Source of the DNA: Kineosporiaceae bacterium
GTDB lineage: Bacteria > Actinomycetota > Actinomycetes > Actinomycetales > Kineosporiaceae
Length of the DNA: 64,000 bases
Assembly (NCBI GenBank): GCA_016713225.1
Contig: JADJPO010000003.1
Span: 124,001-188,000, forward strand
Reading direction: 5' to 3'
Position 1 is the first letter of the stretch. Each line of letters begins with the position of its first letter. Of this stretch, positions 35,151-42,852 are shown in pieces. Below the pieces are notes generated by a model. It did no database searches. It was given only the letters and a program-made list of their open reading frames with translations, and was not told where the DNA came from. The position numbers were made by a program, and so were the translations under genes.

Positions 35151-35597
35151 ATGACGAAGCGGCGGCACCTGGCCCAGACCGCTGCGTTGGTGGGCGGCGT
35201 GCTGCTGGCGGTCTCGGTCTGGGTGGTGGTCGAGTACTTCGTGATCATCGAGTGCTTCGATGGTGACGGCGGGGCCCCGTACACCGCTCACGACTCACCC
35301 CGGGGGGCGCTGTGCCGCGCCGCCGACGGCGCCGTGGTGCGTGCGTTACCGATCCTCTGCCTGGCGCTGGGGATCCTGCTCGGCGCAGCGATCGTCCGGC
35401 GGTGGCGCGACCGCCGGCTACCGGCGGCGGCCCTCGCGGTCGTGGTGTTGGCCCCCGCGTTGATCACCGTCGGGATCCCGGCGTTCGTGGCCGCAACCGT
35501 CAGCAGTCACTGCTCCGATGACCAGCAGGCGGCCATCGACCGGTGGCGACAGGAGGGCGCCATCGGTTCGGCGCCCTATGACTGCGAGCACTACTAG
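35151..35597 (+). CDS. Small membrane protein, unknown function
   Basis: 148 residues with three likely membrane helices: ALVGGVLLAVSVWVVVEYFV, ALPILCLALGILLGAAIV and AALAVVVLAPALITVGIPAF. Cysteines in the first loop (IIECFDG, ALCRAAD) and the tail (SSHCSDD, YDCEHY) lie on one predicted side, so disulfides outside the cell are plausible. AGGATG-type sequence GCTGAGG precedes the start. It is not recognised as a known family. Confidence 0.6.
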   Translation: MTKRRHLAQTAALVGGVLLAVSVWVVVEYFVIIECFDGDGGAPYTAHDSPRGALCRAADGAVVRALPILCLALGILLGAAIVRRWRDRRLPAAALAVVVLAPALITVGIPAFVAATVSSHCSDDQQAAIDRWRQEGAIGSAPYDCEHY

Positions 35598-35645
35598 CCG
35601 AAGGATTCGGTTCCGGCAGCGCTGATGTGGTTGACTGCTCCCATC

Positions 35646-35693
35646 ATGACCGCCTTCAGCATCATTATCGGCAGGCGCGTCGGTACCGCCTGA
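35646..35693 (+). CDS. cimA leader peptide
   Basis: A 15-codon frame, ATG to TGA, encoding MTAFSIIIGRRVGTA. Three consecutive isoleucine codons (ATC ATT ATC) precede Gly-Arg-Arg-Val-Gly, echoing the ilvB leader's Leu-Val-Leu-Gly-Arg-Arg-Ala-Gly. CimA makes citramalate for isoleucine, so isoleucyl-tRNA sensing is the natural reading. No ribosome site is obvious. Confidence 0.75.
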   Translation: MTAFSIIIGRRVGTA

Positions 35694-35751
35694 GGAACGT
35701 TCCAGGCACCACCGACGCGCAGACCCTTCGCGATTCGCGAGGGGTCTTTTT
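35675..35751 (+). promoter_or_regulatory. Transcription attenuator of cimA
   Basis: GCGCGTCGGT (35675-35684, inside the Arg-Arg-Val-Gly codons) pairs perfectly with ACCGACGCGC (35711-35720), enclosing the palindrome GGAACGTTCC. One base later a 12-bp stem, GACCCTTCGCGA with TCGCGAGGGGTC (35722-35746), runs into five or six T residues: an intrinsic terminator 34 bp before cimA. Layout and even the terminator's GACCC/GGGTC ends match the ilvB attenuator. Confidence 0.8.
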
Positions 35752-35784
35752 CGTGCCGATTGCACCGACGGAAGAGAGAACACG

Positions 35785-37374
35785 ATGAGCCCGACCAGCC
35801 CCTTGCAGGTCTACGACACGACCCTGCGCGACGGTGCCCAGCAGGAGGGTCTGAGCCTGTCGGTGGCCGACAAGCTCACCATCGCCACCCACCTGGACGA
35901 TCTGGGCGTCGGCTTCATCGAGGGCGGGTGGCCGGGCGCGATCCCCAAGGACACCGAGTTCTTCCGCCGCGCGGCCGACGAGCTGCGGCTGAAGAACGCT
36001 CGGCTCACCGCGTTCGGTGCCACTCGCAAGGCCGGTGTCGTCGCGGCCGACGACCCGCAGGTGCGGGCGTTGCTCGATTCGCTGGCACCGGTGGTGACCC
36101 TGGTGGCCAAGAGCGACATCCGCCACGTCGAGCGGGCACTGCGCACCACGGGCGCCGAGAACCTGGCCATGGTGCGCGACACCGTCGCGTTCCTCGTCGG
36201 CGAGGGCCGGCGGGTGTTCCTGGACGCCGAGCATTTCTTCGACGGGTACCGGGCCGATGCCGCCTACGCGGTCGAGGTGCTGCGGACGGCGGTCGAGGCC
36301 GGCGCCGAGGTGGTCGCGCTGTGCGACACCAACGGCGGCATGCTGCCGGTCGAGATCGCGGACGTCGTGGCTGCGGTGGCCGCCGCCAGCGGTGCGCCGC
36401 TGGGGATCCACTGCCACAACGACACCGGCTGCGCCGTGGCGAACTCGCTCGCCGCGGTGGACGCGGGCGTCGTCCAGGTGCAGGGCACCCTGAACGGGTA
36501 CGGCGAGCGGACCGGCAACGCCGACCTGCTCGCGGTGATCGCCAACCTGGAACTCAAGCTCGGCCGGCAGGTGCTGCCGGCCGGAAAGCTCGCTGAGGCA
36601 ACGCGTATCGCGCATGCCGTCAGCGAGGTCACGAATGTCCCGCCGTACTCCAGGCAGCCGTATGTCGGTGCGAGCGCCTTTGCCCACAAGGCAGGCCTGC
36701 ACGCTTCAGCGATCAAGGTTGATCCCGATCTCTATCAGCACGCCGACCCCACGACGGTCGGCAACGACATGCGCATGCTGGTCTCCGACATGGCAGGGCG
36801 CGCCTCGATCGAGCTGAAGGGGCGCGAGTTGGGGTACGACCTGGCAGGTCAGGGCGACCTGGTCACTCGGATCACCGAGAGGGTCAAGTCCCTGGAGGCG
36901 GCGGGCTACACGTTCGAGGCGGCGGACGCCTCGTTCGAGTTGTTGTTGCGTGAAGAGGCGGACGGCGCGCGCCTGGCCTTCTTCGACGTGGAGAGCTGGC
37001 GTGTGATCACCGAGTCGCGTCCGGGCGTCGATGCCCTGAGTGAGGCCACCGTCAAGTTGCTCGCCGGCGGTGCGCGGCAGGTCGCGGTGGGAGAGGGCAA
37101 CGGCCCGGTGAATGCCCTCGACCAGGCCTTGCGCGGGGCGTTGCTGCCGGTCTACCCGGAGCTGGCCAAGCTGCAGCTGATCGACTTCAAGGTGCGCATC
37201 CTGGATGCCTCCTCCGGCACCGACGCGATCACCCGGGTACTGATCGAGACCGCGGACAGCAAGGGCACCTGGACGACGGTCGGCGTCGGCGCGAACATCG
37301 TCGAGGCGTCCTGGCAGTCGTTGGTCGACGGCCTCACGTACGGCCTGATGCGCGCCGGAGTCTCCCCCCGCTGA
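35785..37374 (+). CDS. cimA: Citramalate synthase
   Basis: 529 residues, DRE-TIM metallolyase. The opening QVYDTTLRDGAQQEGLSLSV, the EGGWPGAIPKDTEFF loop specific to the citramalate branch, the metal histidines in GIHCHNDTGCAVANS, the GTLNGYGERTGNADL segment and a C-terminal LeuA-dimer regulatory domain are all present. It condenses pyruvate and acetyl-CoA, giving a threonine-independent route to 2-ketobutyrate and isoleucine. AGAGAG precedes the ATG. The isoleucine leader and terminator upstream indicate end-product attenuation. Confidence 0.93.
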   Translation: MSPTSPLQVYDTTLRDGAQQEGLSLSVADKLTIATHLDDLGVGFIEGGWPGAIPKDTEFFRRAADELRLKNARLTAFGATRKAGVVAADDPQVRALLDSLAPVVTLVAKSDIRHVERALRTTGAENLAMVRDTVAFLVGEGRRVFLDAEHFFDGYRADAAYAVEVLRTAVEAGAEVVALCDTNGGMLPVEIADVVAAVAAASGAPLGIHCHNDTGCAVANSLAAVDAGVVQVQGTLNGYGERTGNADLLAVIANLELKLGRQVLPAGKLAEATRIAHAVSEVTNVPPYSRQPYVGASAFAHKAGLHASAIKVDPDLYQHADPTTVGNDMRMLVSDMAGRASIELKGRELGYDLAGQGDLVTRITERVKSLEAAGYTFEAADASFELLLREEADGARLAFFDVESWRVITESRPGVDALSEATVKLLAGGARQVAVGEGNGPVNALDQALRGALLPVYPELAKLQLIDFKVRILDASSGTDAITRVLIETADSKGTWTTVGVGANIVEASWQSLVDGLTYGLMRAGVSPR

Positions 37375-37400
37375 CCCCCCAACCTGCCGACCACAAACCT

Positions 37401-37504
37401 GCTCATGCTCCGCAGGTGACCAACCATGCTCCGCAGGGACCGCCTTGAATAGGTGTATATCGGGCATGCCTGGGAGCATGGCTGGTCACCTGCGGAGCAT
37501 GAGC
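37401..37504 (+). repeat. Long inverted repeat (32-bp arms) downstream of cimA
   Basis: Arms 37401-37432 and 37473-37504 are complementary with one mismatch around a 40-bp loop. Each carries GCTCATGCTCCGCAGGTGAC. In the left arm CATGCTCCGCAGG occurs twice as a direct repeat. It could terminate cimA, though no T-run follows, and its size is more like a miniature mobile element. The whole gap 37375-37839 has no gene; it holds this element, a second inverted repeat and two operators. Confidence 0.85.
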
Positions 37505-37717
37505 CGGTTACTGCTGTGTACTCGGGACGCCGGTCGGTGTGGGTGCGCACCTCGTCGGTGCACGGCCTGTTCCGATGAGGCGAGGGGTCGGCGAGATCAG
37601 CGGAAGGGCCGGCATGGTGCCCCCAGACCAGCCGCATCGGAGTGAGTGGCGGCGCGGCAGGCCCTGTCGGCGGATGGAATGTCGCATGATCACGGAATCC
37701 TGGTGTCCTCCACCCAA

Positions 37718-37780
37718 GATCACCGTTAGATCGCAGTTCGCTCCGGCTTGTCCGGTGCAGACTGCGATCTAACGGCGATC
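37718..37780 (+). repeat. Inverted repeat with 20-bp arms upstream of the XRE gene
   Basis: GATCACCGTTAGATCGCAGT (37718-37737) and its inverse (37761-37780) differ at one base and enclose a 23-bp loop. GATC marks the outer ends, as in the other palindromes of this window. A half-match to the dispersed repeat (GCATGATCACGGA at 37684-37696) lies just before it. Confidence 0.8.
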
Positions 37781-37783
37781 ATT

Positions 37784-37818
37784 GACATGGCATGTCGCTC
37801 TTACTTGACATGATGTCA
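37784..37818 (+). promoter_or_regulatory. Twin operators before the XRE gene
   Basis: GACATG-G-CATGTC (37784-37796) and TGACAT-G-ATGTCA (37806-37818) are both perfect 13-bp palindromes whose centres are 22 bp apart, about two helical turns. Each overlaps a TTGACA -35-like hexamer. A small XRE dimer could bind both in tandem and repress its own operon. Confidence 0.6.
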
Positions 37819-37839
37819 GGTAAGATTGACACTCGAATC

Positions 37840-38073
37840 GTGGTCAAGACGACGGCGGACGGGCGCGTGAACGCGGTGCGTGGGCACCGTCAGCTCGCCG
37901 GCCTCACACAGGCTCAACTCGCCACCGCGTGCGAGGTCAGCCGGCAGACCGTCGTGGCAATCGAGGCGGGCGACTACGCCCCCTCGGTCTATCTCGCCTT
38001 GCGCCTGGCCACTGTGCTGGGAACGACGGTCGAGACCCTGTTCGCGCCATCAGATGCGGGGGTAGGTCCATGA
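37840..38073 (+). CDS. Small XRE-family regulator
   Basis: About 77 residues consisting almost entirely of one helix-turn-helix: QLAGLTQAQLATACEVSRQT, VVAIEAGDYAPSVYLALRLA, TVLGTTVETLFAP. This is the short YozG-like type usually paired with a membrane protein gene. GTG 37840 fits a leaderless start after the TTGACA at 37805, while GTG 37867 and ATG 37792 are alternatives. The stop overlaps the following membrane gene as ATGA, so the two form an operon, likely autoregulated by the twin operators. Confidence 0.8.
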   Translation: MVKTTADGRVNAVRGHRQLAGLTQAQLATACEVSRQTVVAIEAGDYAPSVYLALRLATVLGTTVETLFAPSDAGVGP

Positions 38074-38576
38074 GCACCTCGACCAAGCGGTCGGCCTTCA
38101 TGCGGTTGGCCGCGGCAGTGGCCGACTTCGGTGATCCCTTCTATGCCGAGGAGCGCCAGCGGGACGTCTGGAACGAGGCCTCCGCCTTCGGGTTTCAGCT
38201 GATCCTGTGGGGTGGTCTCACGCTCGGCGCGGCCATGCTCTGGATCGGCGGCCACGACGCGTTGCCCTACGCCCAGGCGCTCGTGGGGGTCATCGGTCTG
38301 GCCGCCGCGATGACCATCGGCTATGCCCGGCGTCTGGGCGTCGAAGCGTCGGGCAACTGGTCGAGGAGCCGAGGGCGCTATCTGCTGCTCGCGCTGGTGA
38401 TGGGGGCGTTGCTGTCGGGCCTGCTGCGGGCGACCGGCTCCGGCGACGGTCTCGATGGGGATCTGAGCACGATCGCCGGTGCGTTCGTCGGAGCCGCCAC
38501 GGTGCTGGTCCTGGTGTGGTTGATCGGACGCCGCGTGCTCGGCCGGCGCTCGCCGGATGGAGACGATGAGCTGTGA
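38070..38576 (+). CDS. Membrane protein partnered with XRE regulator
   Basis: 168 residues with four predicted membrane helices: FQLILWGGLTLGAAMLWIGG, ALVGVIGLAAAMTIGYA, YLLLALVMGALLSGLLRATG and AGAFVGAATVLVLVWLIG. The N-terminal cytoplasmic part reads FMRLAAAVADFGDPFYAEER. Regulator plus membrane partner pairs of this kind are common in Gram-positive bacteria, but the function is not known. The gene overlaps both neighbours by 4 bp. Confidence 0.75.
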   Translation: MSTSTKRSAFMRLAAAVADFGDPFYAEERQRDVWNEASAFGFQLILWGGLTLGAAMLWIGGHDALPYAQALVGVIGLAAAMTIGYARRLGVEASGNWSRSRGRYLLLALVMGALLSGLLRATGSGDGLDGDLSTIAGAFVGAATVLVLVWLIGRRVLGRRSPDGDDEL

Positions 38577-38716
38577 CCACCTCGTCCGGGCGGGGGCCGG
38601 TCCGGCGGTTCGCGGCCGCAGCGGCCGATTTCGGCAGGCTGGGCGCGGTGGTGGACCTGTCCCTGGGTGCCCGTCGCGACCGCCTTTCGCCGCGAGCAGG
38701 CGCCGGCATGCGGTGA
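38573..38716 (+). CDS. Short ORF resembling the N-terminus of the preceding gene
   Basis: 47 codons from a GTG that overlaps the preceding stop as GTGA. The product begins VTTSSGRGPVRRFAAAAADF and then turns Arg-rich without membrane helices. The FAAAAADFG segment parallels LAAAVADFG of the preceding protein, suggesting a truncated duplicate or a paralogue remnant. Whether it is translated is uncertain. Confidence 0.35.
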   Translation: MTTSSGRGPVRRFAAAAADFGRLGAVVDLSLGARRDRLSPRAGAGMR

Positions 38717-38768
38717 GGATCCACCCGCCGTCCACCCGGGGTTCTGAGCCGGTTCCGACGCTCACACA

Positions 38769-38859
38769 CTCTCGGTGATCATGCAATCCGTGCACGTTTG
38801 CCGACACCACGTCGAGATCAGGTAACGAAAATGTGCACGGATTACATGATCACCGAGAG
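38769..38859 (+). repeat. 91-bp palindromic repeat (copy 2)
   Basis: 27-bp arms, CTCTCGGTGATCATGCAATC plus CGTGCAC at 38769-38795 and its inverse at 38833-38859, with one mismatch. The 37-bp loop is unrelated to other copies. It lies between the XRE/membrane operon and the end of a convergent gene, where it could act as a bidirectional terminator. The rest of 38717-38938 shows no other feature. Confidence 0.9.
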
Positions 38860-38938
38860 GGTTTGGCCTGGTGGGTGATGTTGGCGGGGTTTGGTGTTGC
38901 CAGGGCGCACGGAATCCCGCCGTTGAGGGCGTGCTCGT

Positions 38939-39805
38939 TCAGACGGTGATGGATTCAGTGGTGGATTCAGTGAGGGCTTCAGTGCCGAGCAGCGCCTCGC
39001 AGACCTCGATCAGCCTGGCGCGCAACGGTTCCGCGCGGGCGATCAGCTCACGCTGGCGGACGACGTAGGCCGCCTTGCCCTCGGCGGTCTCGATCGGGAT
39101 CGGTTCGTATCCCAGGGATCTCACATCGTAGGGCGAGGCCTGCATGTCGAGGGCGCGGGCATCGCGGGCCAGTTCGAAGCAGTCGGCGATCAGCTCGGAC
39201 GACGTCGCGGGGGCGAGCTTGTAGGCCCACTTGTACAGGTCCATGGTGGCGTGCAGGCACCCCGGCTGCTCGAGCTCGATCTGGCGCTCACGCGTGGGTT
39301 GCAGCTCGTTGCGGCCCATCGCATCCGGGGTGAAGAACCGGAACGCATCGAAGTGCGAGCACCGAATCCGATGCGCCTCCACGACCGCGTCGCTGCCGGC
39401 CGCGCCCAACCGCAGCGGCGCCGGGTGTCGGCGCTCGTCGTCCGCGCCGTGCTTGTAGACCATTGCCCACTCGTGCAGGCCGAAGCAGCCCAGGTGCGCC
39501 GGGCGGGACGCCGTGGCGCGCAACAGGTCCGCGAAGTGTCCCACCGCCTCGCCGCGGCGCGCCAGGAAGGCCGCGACGTCCAGCGACTCGCGCCGGCCGT
39601 CGTCCAGGATCAGGGTCACACCCGCGCCCGGATGCCAGCGGCGCAACCGCGCCGGACGCAGCGAGTAGTACGTGAACAGGAAGTCCTCGACGGCGTGCTT
39701 CTCGCCCCGGGCACGCCGCGCGAGGTGCGGGCCGACCAGCCGGTCGACGCGGCGCTCGTGGGCGGCCTGTCGCGCCCGCCACAGCGGCGGTGGCAGCTCG
39801 TTCAC
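38939..39805 (-). CDS. Conserved actinobacterial protein often labelled 3-methyladenine DNA glycosylase
   Basis: 288 residues. Recognisable conserved blocks are WRARQAAHERRVDRLVGPHL, GEKHAVEDFLFTYYSLRPA, LRRWHPGAGVTL and HLGCFGLHEWAMVYKHG. From memory, proteins with these blocks in streptomycetes are annotated as 3-methyladenine DNA glycosylase, but I see no helix-hairpin-helix or AAG-type active site, so the label is doubtful. Histidines and cysteine in ASRPAHLGCFGLHEW may be catalytic. It is divergent from a FAH-family gene with a 36-bp gap. Confidence 0.65.
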   Translation of the reverse strand: MNELPPPLWRARQAAHERRVDRLVGPHLARRARGEKHAVEDFLFTYYSLRPARLRRWHPGAGVTLILDDGRRESLDVAAFLARRGEAVGHFADLLRATASRPAHLGCFGLHEWAMVYKHGADDERRHPAPLRLGAAGSDAVVEAHRIRCSHFDAFRFFTPDAMGRNELQPTRERQIELEQPGCLHATMDLYKWAYKLAPATSSELIADCFELARDARALDMQASPYDVRSLGYEPIPIETAEGKAAYVVRQRELIARAEPLRARLIEVCEALLGTEALTESTTESITV

Positions 39806-39841
39806 CGCACCAGGCTACGTCGACCGGCTAACCTCACCGCC

Positions 39842-40642
39842 GTGCGTATCGCGAGATTCACCACGGGTGAGGACTACCGCTTCGCCGTCGTCCAGGAGGC
39901 TGGGGACGCCGGTGACGGCATCGAGCAGCTCGCTGTGATCAGCGCTGACCCGCTCATCGCCCCGATCACCTACACCGGCGAGGTGGTGCCGCTGGACGAC
40001 GCCGTGCGGCTGCTGGCGCCGGTGATCCCGCGCAGCAAGGTGATCGGCATCGGCAAGAACTACGTCGACCACGCTGCCGAGATGGGCAGCGACGTCCCCG
40101 AGGAACCGCTGGCCTTCCTGAAGCCGAACACCTCGGTGATCGGCCCGGGCGACCCGGTGGTGCTGCCGCCGCAGAGCGCCGAGGTGCACTACGAGGGTGA
40201 ACTGGCCGTCGTGATCGGACGCCTGTGCAGGGACGTGCCGCGCGAGCGGGTGGCCGAGGTGATCCTCGGCTACACCTGTGCCAACGACGTCACCGCCCGC
40301 GACCTACAGCGCAAGGACGGCCAGTGGTGGCGCGCCAAGGGGTTCGACACGTTCTGCCCGCTCGGCCCCTACCTGGTGACCGGTCTCGATCTGGACACCG
40401 CCGGCGATCTGGCGTTGACCACCCGCCGCGACGGTGAGGTGGTGCAGCAGGCGCGCACCTCGCAGATGGTCTTCGACATCGCCACCCTGGTCGTGCACGT
40501 CAGCTCGGTCATGACGCTGCTGCCCGGCGACGTGATCCTGACCGGCACCCCGGCGGGGGTCGGTCCGGTCACGGCCGGGCAGCGGGTCGAGGTCGAGATC
40601 GAGGGACTGGGCGTGTTGTCGAATCCGATGGTGCGCCGCTGA
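39842..40642 (+). CDS. Fumarylacetoacetate hydrolase family protein
   Basis: 266 residues. The metal site E-x-E (VHYEGELAVVIGR) and GYTCANDVTARDLQ, KGFDTFCPLGPYLV and LTGTPAGVGPV identify the FAH superfamily, which includes acylpyruvases, oxaloacetate decarboxylases and HpaG-type enzymes. Substrate is not determinable. A TAACCT -10 box ends seven bases before the GTG, so the mRNA is probably leaderless. In actinomycetes this gene is often found just before gltX, as here. Confidence 0.88.
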   Translation: MRIARFTTGEDYRFAVVQEAGDAGDGIEQLAVISADPLIAPITYTGEVVPLDDAVRLLAPVIPRSKVIGIGKNYVDHAAEMGSDVPEEPLAFLKPNTSVIGPGDPVVLPPQSAEVHYEGELAVVIGRLCRDVPRERVAEVILGYTCANDVTARDLQRKDGQWWRAKGFDTFCPLGPYLVTGLDLDTAGDLALTTRRDGEVVQQARTSQMVFDIATLVVHVSSVMTLLPGDVILTGTPAGVGPVTAGQRVEVEIEGLGVLSNPMVRR

Positions 40643-40691
40643 CCCGGTGAGAGCCTCGGCCCTCGCTGGGCCGGCGCTCACACCCCGGCGG

Positions 40692-41078
40692 TCACACCGC
40701 CGGCGGCTCGTGCGCGGTGTCGGCGGCCGTACTCGGCGCGGGTGCCGAGGCGGACGACGGCCGCGTGGACTCGGCGTCCGGCACGTGGCCGTTGGGGGCG
40801 TAGGGGTTCGGGACCTGGACCGGTGCGCCGCGGTTCTCCATCTTGGCCTGGACCTTGCCGGCGACCCGGGCGGCGATCATGTCGCCCCGGCCGTCGGGCA
40901 TGATCAGCCAGGCGGCGAGATAGAGCGGTACGCCGGCGCCACCGAAGATCACCAGGACCGCGGTCACGATGCGAACCAGGGTGACATCGATGCCGAAGTA
41001 GTCGGCGAGGCCCGAGCAGACACCGCCCACCACCCGGTTGTCGCTGCGGCTGAGAGTGCGCTGTGCGGAGTTCGTCAT
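40692..41078 (-). CDS. PspC-domain membrane protein
   Basis: 128 residues. The PspC domain fills the first half: SRSDNRVVGGVCSGLADYFG, IDVTLVRIVTAVLVIFGG and PLYLAAWLIMPD, with one strong membrane helix. The rest is a Pro/Ala/Ser-rich cytoplasmic tail. PspC proteins sense envelope stress in other bacteria. ATG 41078 lies at the family N-terminus; the longer frame adds 118 unrelated residues. Confidence 0.88.
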   Translation of the reverse strand: MTNSAQRTLSRSDNRVVGGVCSGLADYFGIDVTLVRIVTAVLVIFGGAGVPLYLAAWLIMPDGRGDMIAARVAGKVQAKMENRGAPVQVPNPYAPNGHVPDAESTRPSSASAPAPSTAADTAHEPPAV

Positions 41079-41250
41079 GAGTCCAGACTGCGCCCACGAG
41101 GCGCGGCTGTCTGTCCGGGACGTCCCTGAGGGACCCCTGAGCCACCCCCGAGAGCCGTCGGGGGGCTCGGCGGTGCTCGGTGGTGTTCGCTGGTGCTCGG
41201 TGATGCTGGACCAGGTGAGGGCGTGAGCTGGCCGATACCCTGAGGCCACC

Positions 41251-42852
41251 ATGACCGAGAACCCTGTGAACACCGCGAACTCCGCGAACACCGTGAACAC
41301 CGACGTCAGCCGCCCCACTGCTGACCCGGCTGCCGCCGCTGCGCCGACCGCTCCGTCCCCGGTCCGCGTCCGGTTCTGCCCCTCACCGACCGGGACGCCG
41401 CACGTCGGCCTGATCCGCACCGCGCTGTTCAACTGGGCCTATGCCCGTCACACCGGCGGCACCTTCGTGTTCCGCATCGAGGACACCGACGCCGCTCGGG
41501 ACAGCGAGGAGTCCTATGCCCAACTGCTCGACGCGCTGCGGTGGCTGGGGCTGGACTGGGACGAGGGCGTCGAGGTGGGTGGCCCCCACGAGCCGTACCG
41601 GCAGAGCCTGCGGGGCGAGCTCTACGCCGACGTGCTGGCCCGCCTGGTGGCCGGGGGACACGTCTACGAGTCGTTCTCGAGCCCGGAGGAGATCGAGGCG
41701 CGTCACCGCGCCGCAGGGCGTGACCCGAAGATGGGCTACGACAACCACGATCGCGACCTGACCGCCGCCCAGCGCGACGCGTTCCGGGCGCAGGGCCGTG
41801 AGCCCGTGCTGCGGCTGCGGATGCCCGCGCAGGACATCACCTTCGACGATCTGGTGCGCGGGCAGGTCACCTTCAAGGCCGGCACGGTGCCCGACTTCGT
41901 GGTCGCCCGCGCCGGGGGCCAGCCGCTCTACACCCTGGTCAACCCGGTGGACGACGCCCTGATGGGCATCACCCACGTGCTGCGTGGCGAGGACCTGCTC
42001 TCGTCCACGCCACGCCAGATCGCTTTGTACCAGGCGCTGATCGCCATCGGTGTCACCAGCTTCGTGCCCCGCTTCGCCCACCTGCCGATGGTGCTGGGGG
42101 AGGGCACGCGCAAGCTGTCCAAGCGCGACCCGCAGTCGAACCTGTTCCATCACCGCGATCGCGGTTTCGTGCCCGAGGGCCTGCTGAACTACCTGGCCCT
42201 GCTGGGCTGGGCGATCGCCGAGGACCGCGACATCTTCAGCATGGACGAGATGGCCAAGGCCTTCGACATCGCCGACGTCAACGGCAACCCGGCCCGATTC
42301 GACCAGGCCAAGGCCGACGCCATCAACGCCGAGCACCTGCGACGGCTGGAGGCGGCCGACTTCGCCGCGCGACTGGTGCCCTACCTGCACACCGCCGCGC
42401 TGCTGAGCACTGCGGACGCTGCCGCGCTCACCGCCCGCGAGCGCGAGATCCTCACCGCCGCAGCCCCGCTGATCCAGACCCGGATCCAGGTGTTGAGCGA
42501 GGCGTCCGGCATGCTCGGCTTCCTGTTCACCGCCGACGGTGACCTCGAGATCGCCGACGATGCGCTCGCCCAGGTGACCAAGGACGCCGCCACCTCGGTG
42601 GCCGTCCTGGACGCCGCGGCGTCCGCGCTCGGCTCGCTCGCCGCCGCGGACTGGCAGGTCGAGGCCATCGAGGCGGCACTGCGCGGGGCGATCATCGACG
42701 GGTTGGGCTTCAAGCCCAAGGTGGCGTTCACCCCGCTGCGCGTCGCGGTCAGTGGGCGCCGGATCTCGCCGCCGCTGTTCGAGTCGATGCAGATCCTGGG
42801 CAGCTCCGCGACGCTGGCCCGGTTGGCTGCATTGCGCACCAGGCTGGCCTGA
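41251..42852 (+). CDS. gltX: Glutamyl-tRNA synthetase
   Basis: 533 residues, class I synthetase. The HIGH-type motif reads RFCPSPTGTPHVGLIRTALF and the KMSKS-type motif KLSKRDPQSN. VFRIEDTDAARDSEESY and GEDLLSSTPRQIALYQAL are also diagnostic. It charges tRNA-Glu, and in actinomycetes usually also tRNA-Gln for later amidation. Its cognate-type tRNAs, Gln(CTG) and Glu(CTC), lie 1.9 kb downstream. The first 33 residues are Asn/Ala/Thr-rich and not part of the catalytic fold. Confidence 0.97.
   Translation: MTENPVNTANSANTVNTDVSRPTADPAAAAAPTAPSPVRVRFCPSPTGTPHVGLIRTALFNWAYARHTGGTFVFRIEDTDAARDSEESYAQLLDALRWLGLDWDEGVEVGGPHEPYRQSLRGELYADVLARLVAGGHVYESFSSPEEIEARHRAAGRDPKMGYDNHDRDLTAAQRDAFRAQGREPVLRLRMPAQDITFDDLVRGQVTFKAGTVPDFVVARAGGQPLYTLVNPVDDALMGITHVLRGEDLLSSTPRQIALYQALIAIGVTSFVPRFAHLPMVLGEGTRKLSKRDPQSNLFHHRDRGFVPEGLLNYLALLGWAIAEDRDIFSMDEMAKAFDIADVNGNPARFDQAKADAINAEHLRRLEAADFAARLVPYLHTAALLSTADAAALTAREREILTAAAPLIQTRIQVLSEASGMLGFLFTADGDLEIADDALAQVTKDAATSVAVLDAAASALGSLAAADWQVEAIEAALRGAIIDGLGFKPKVAFTPLRVAVSGRRISPPLFESMQILGSSATLARLAALRTRLA

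Noticed and set aside
38939..39805. Confident naming as a DNA glycosylase
   Set aside because: The common database label is recalled, but no glycosylase motif is visible, so it is reported as a conserved protein with a doubtful label.
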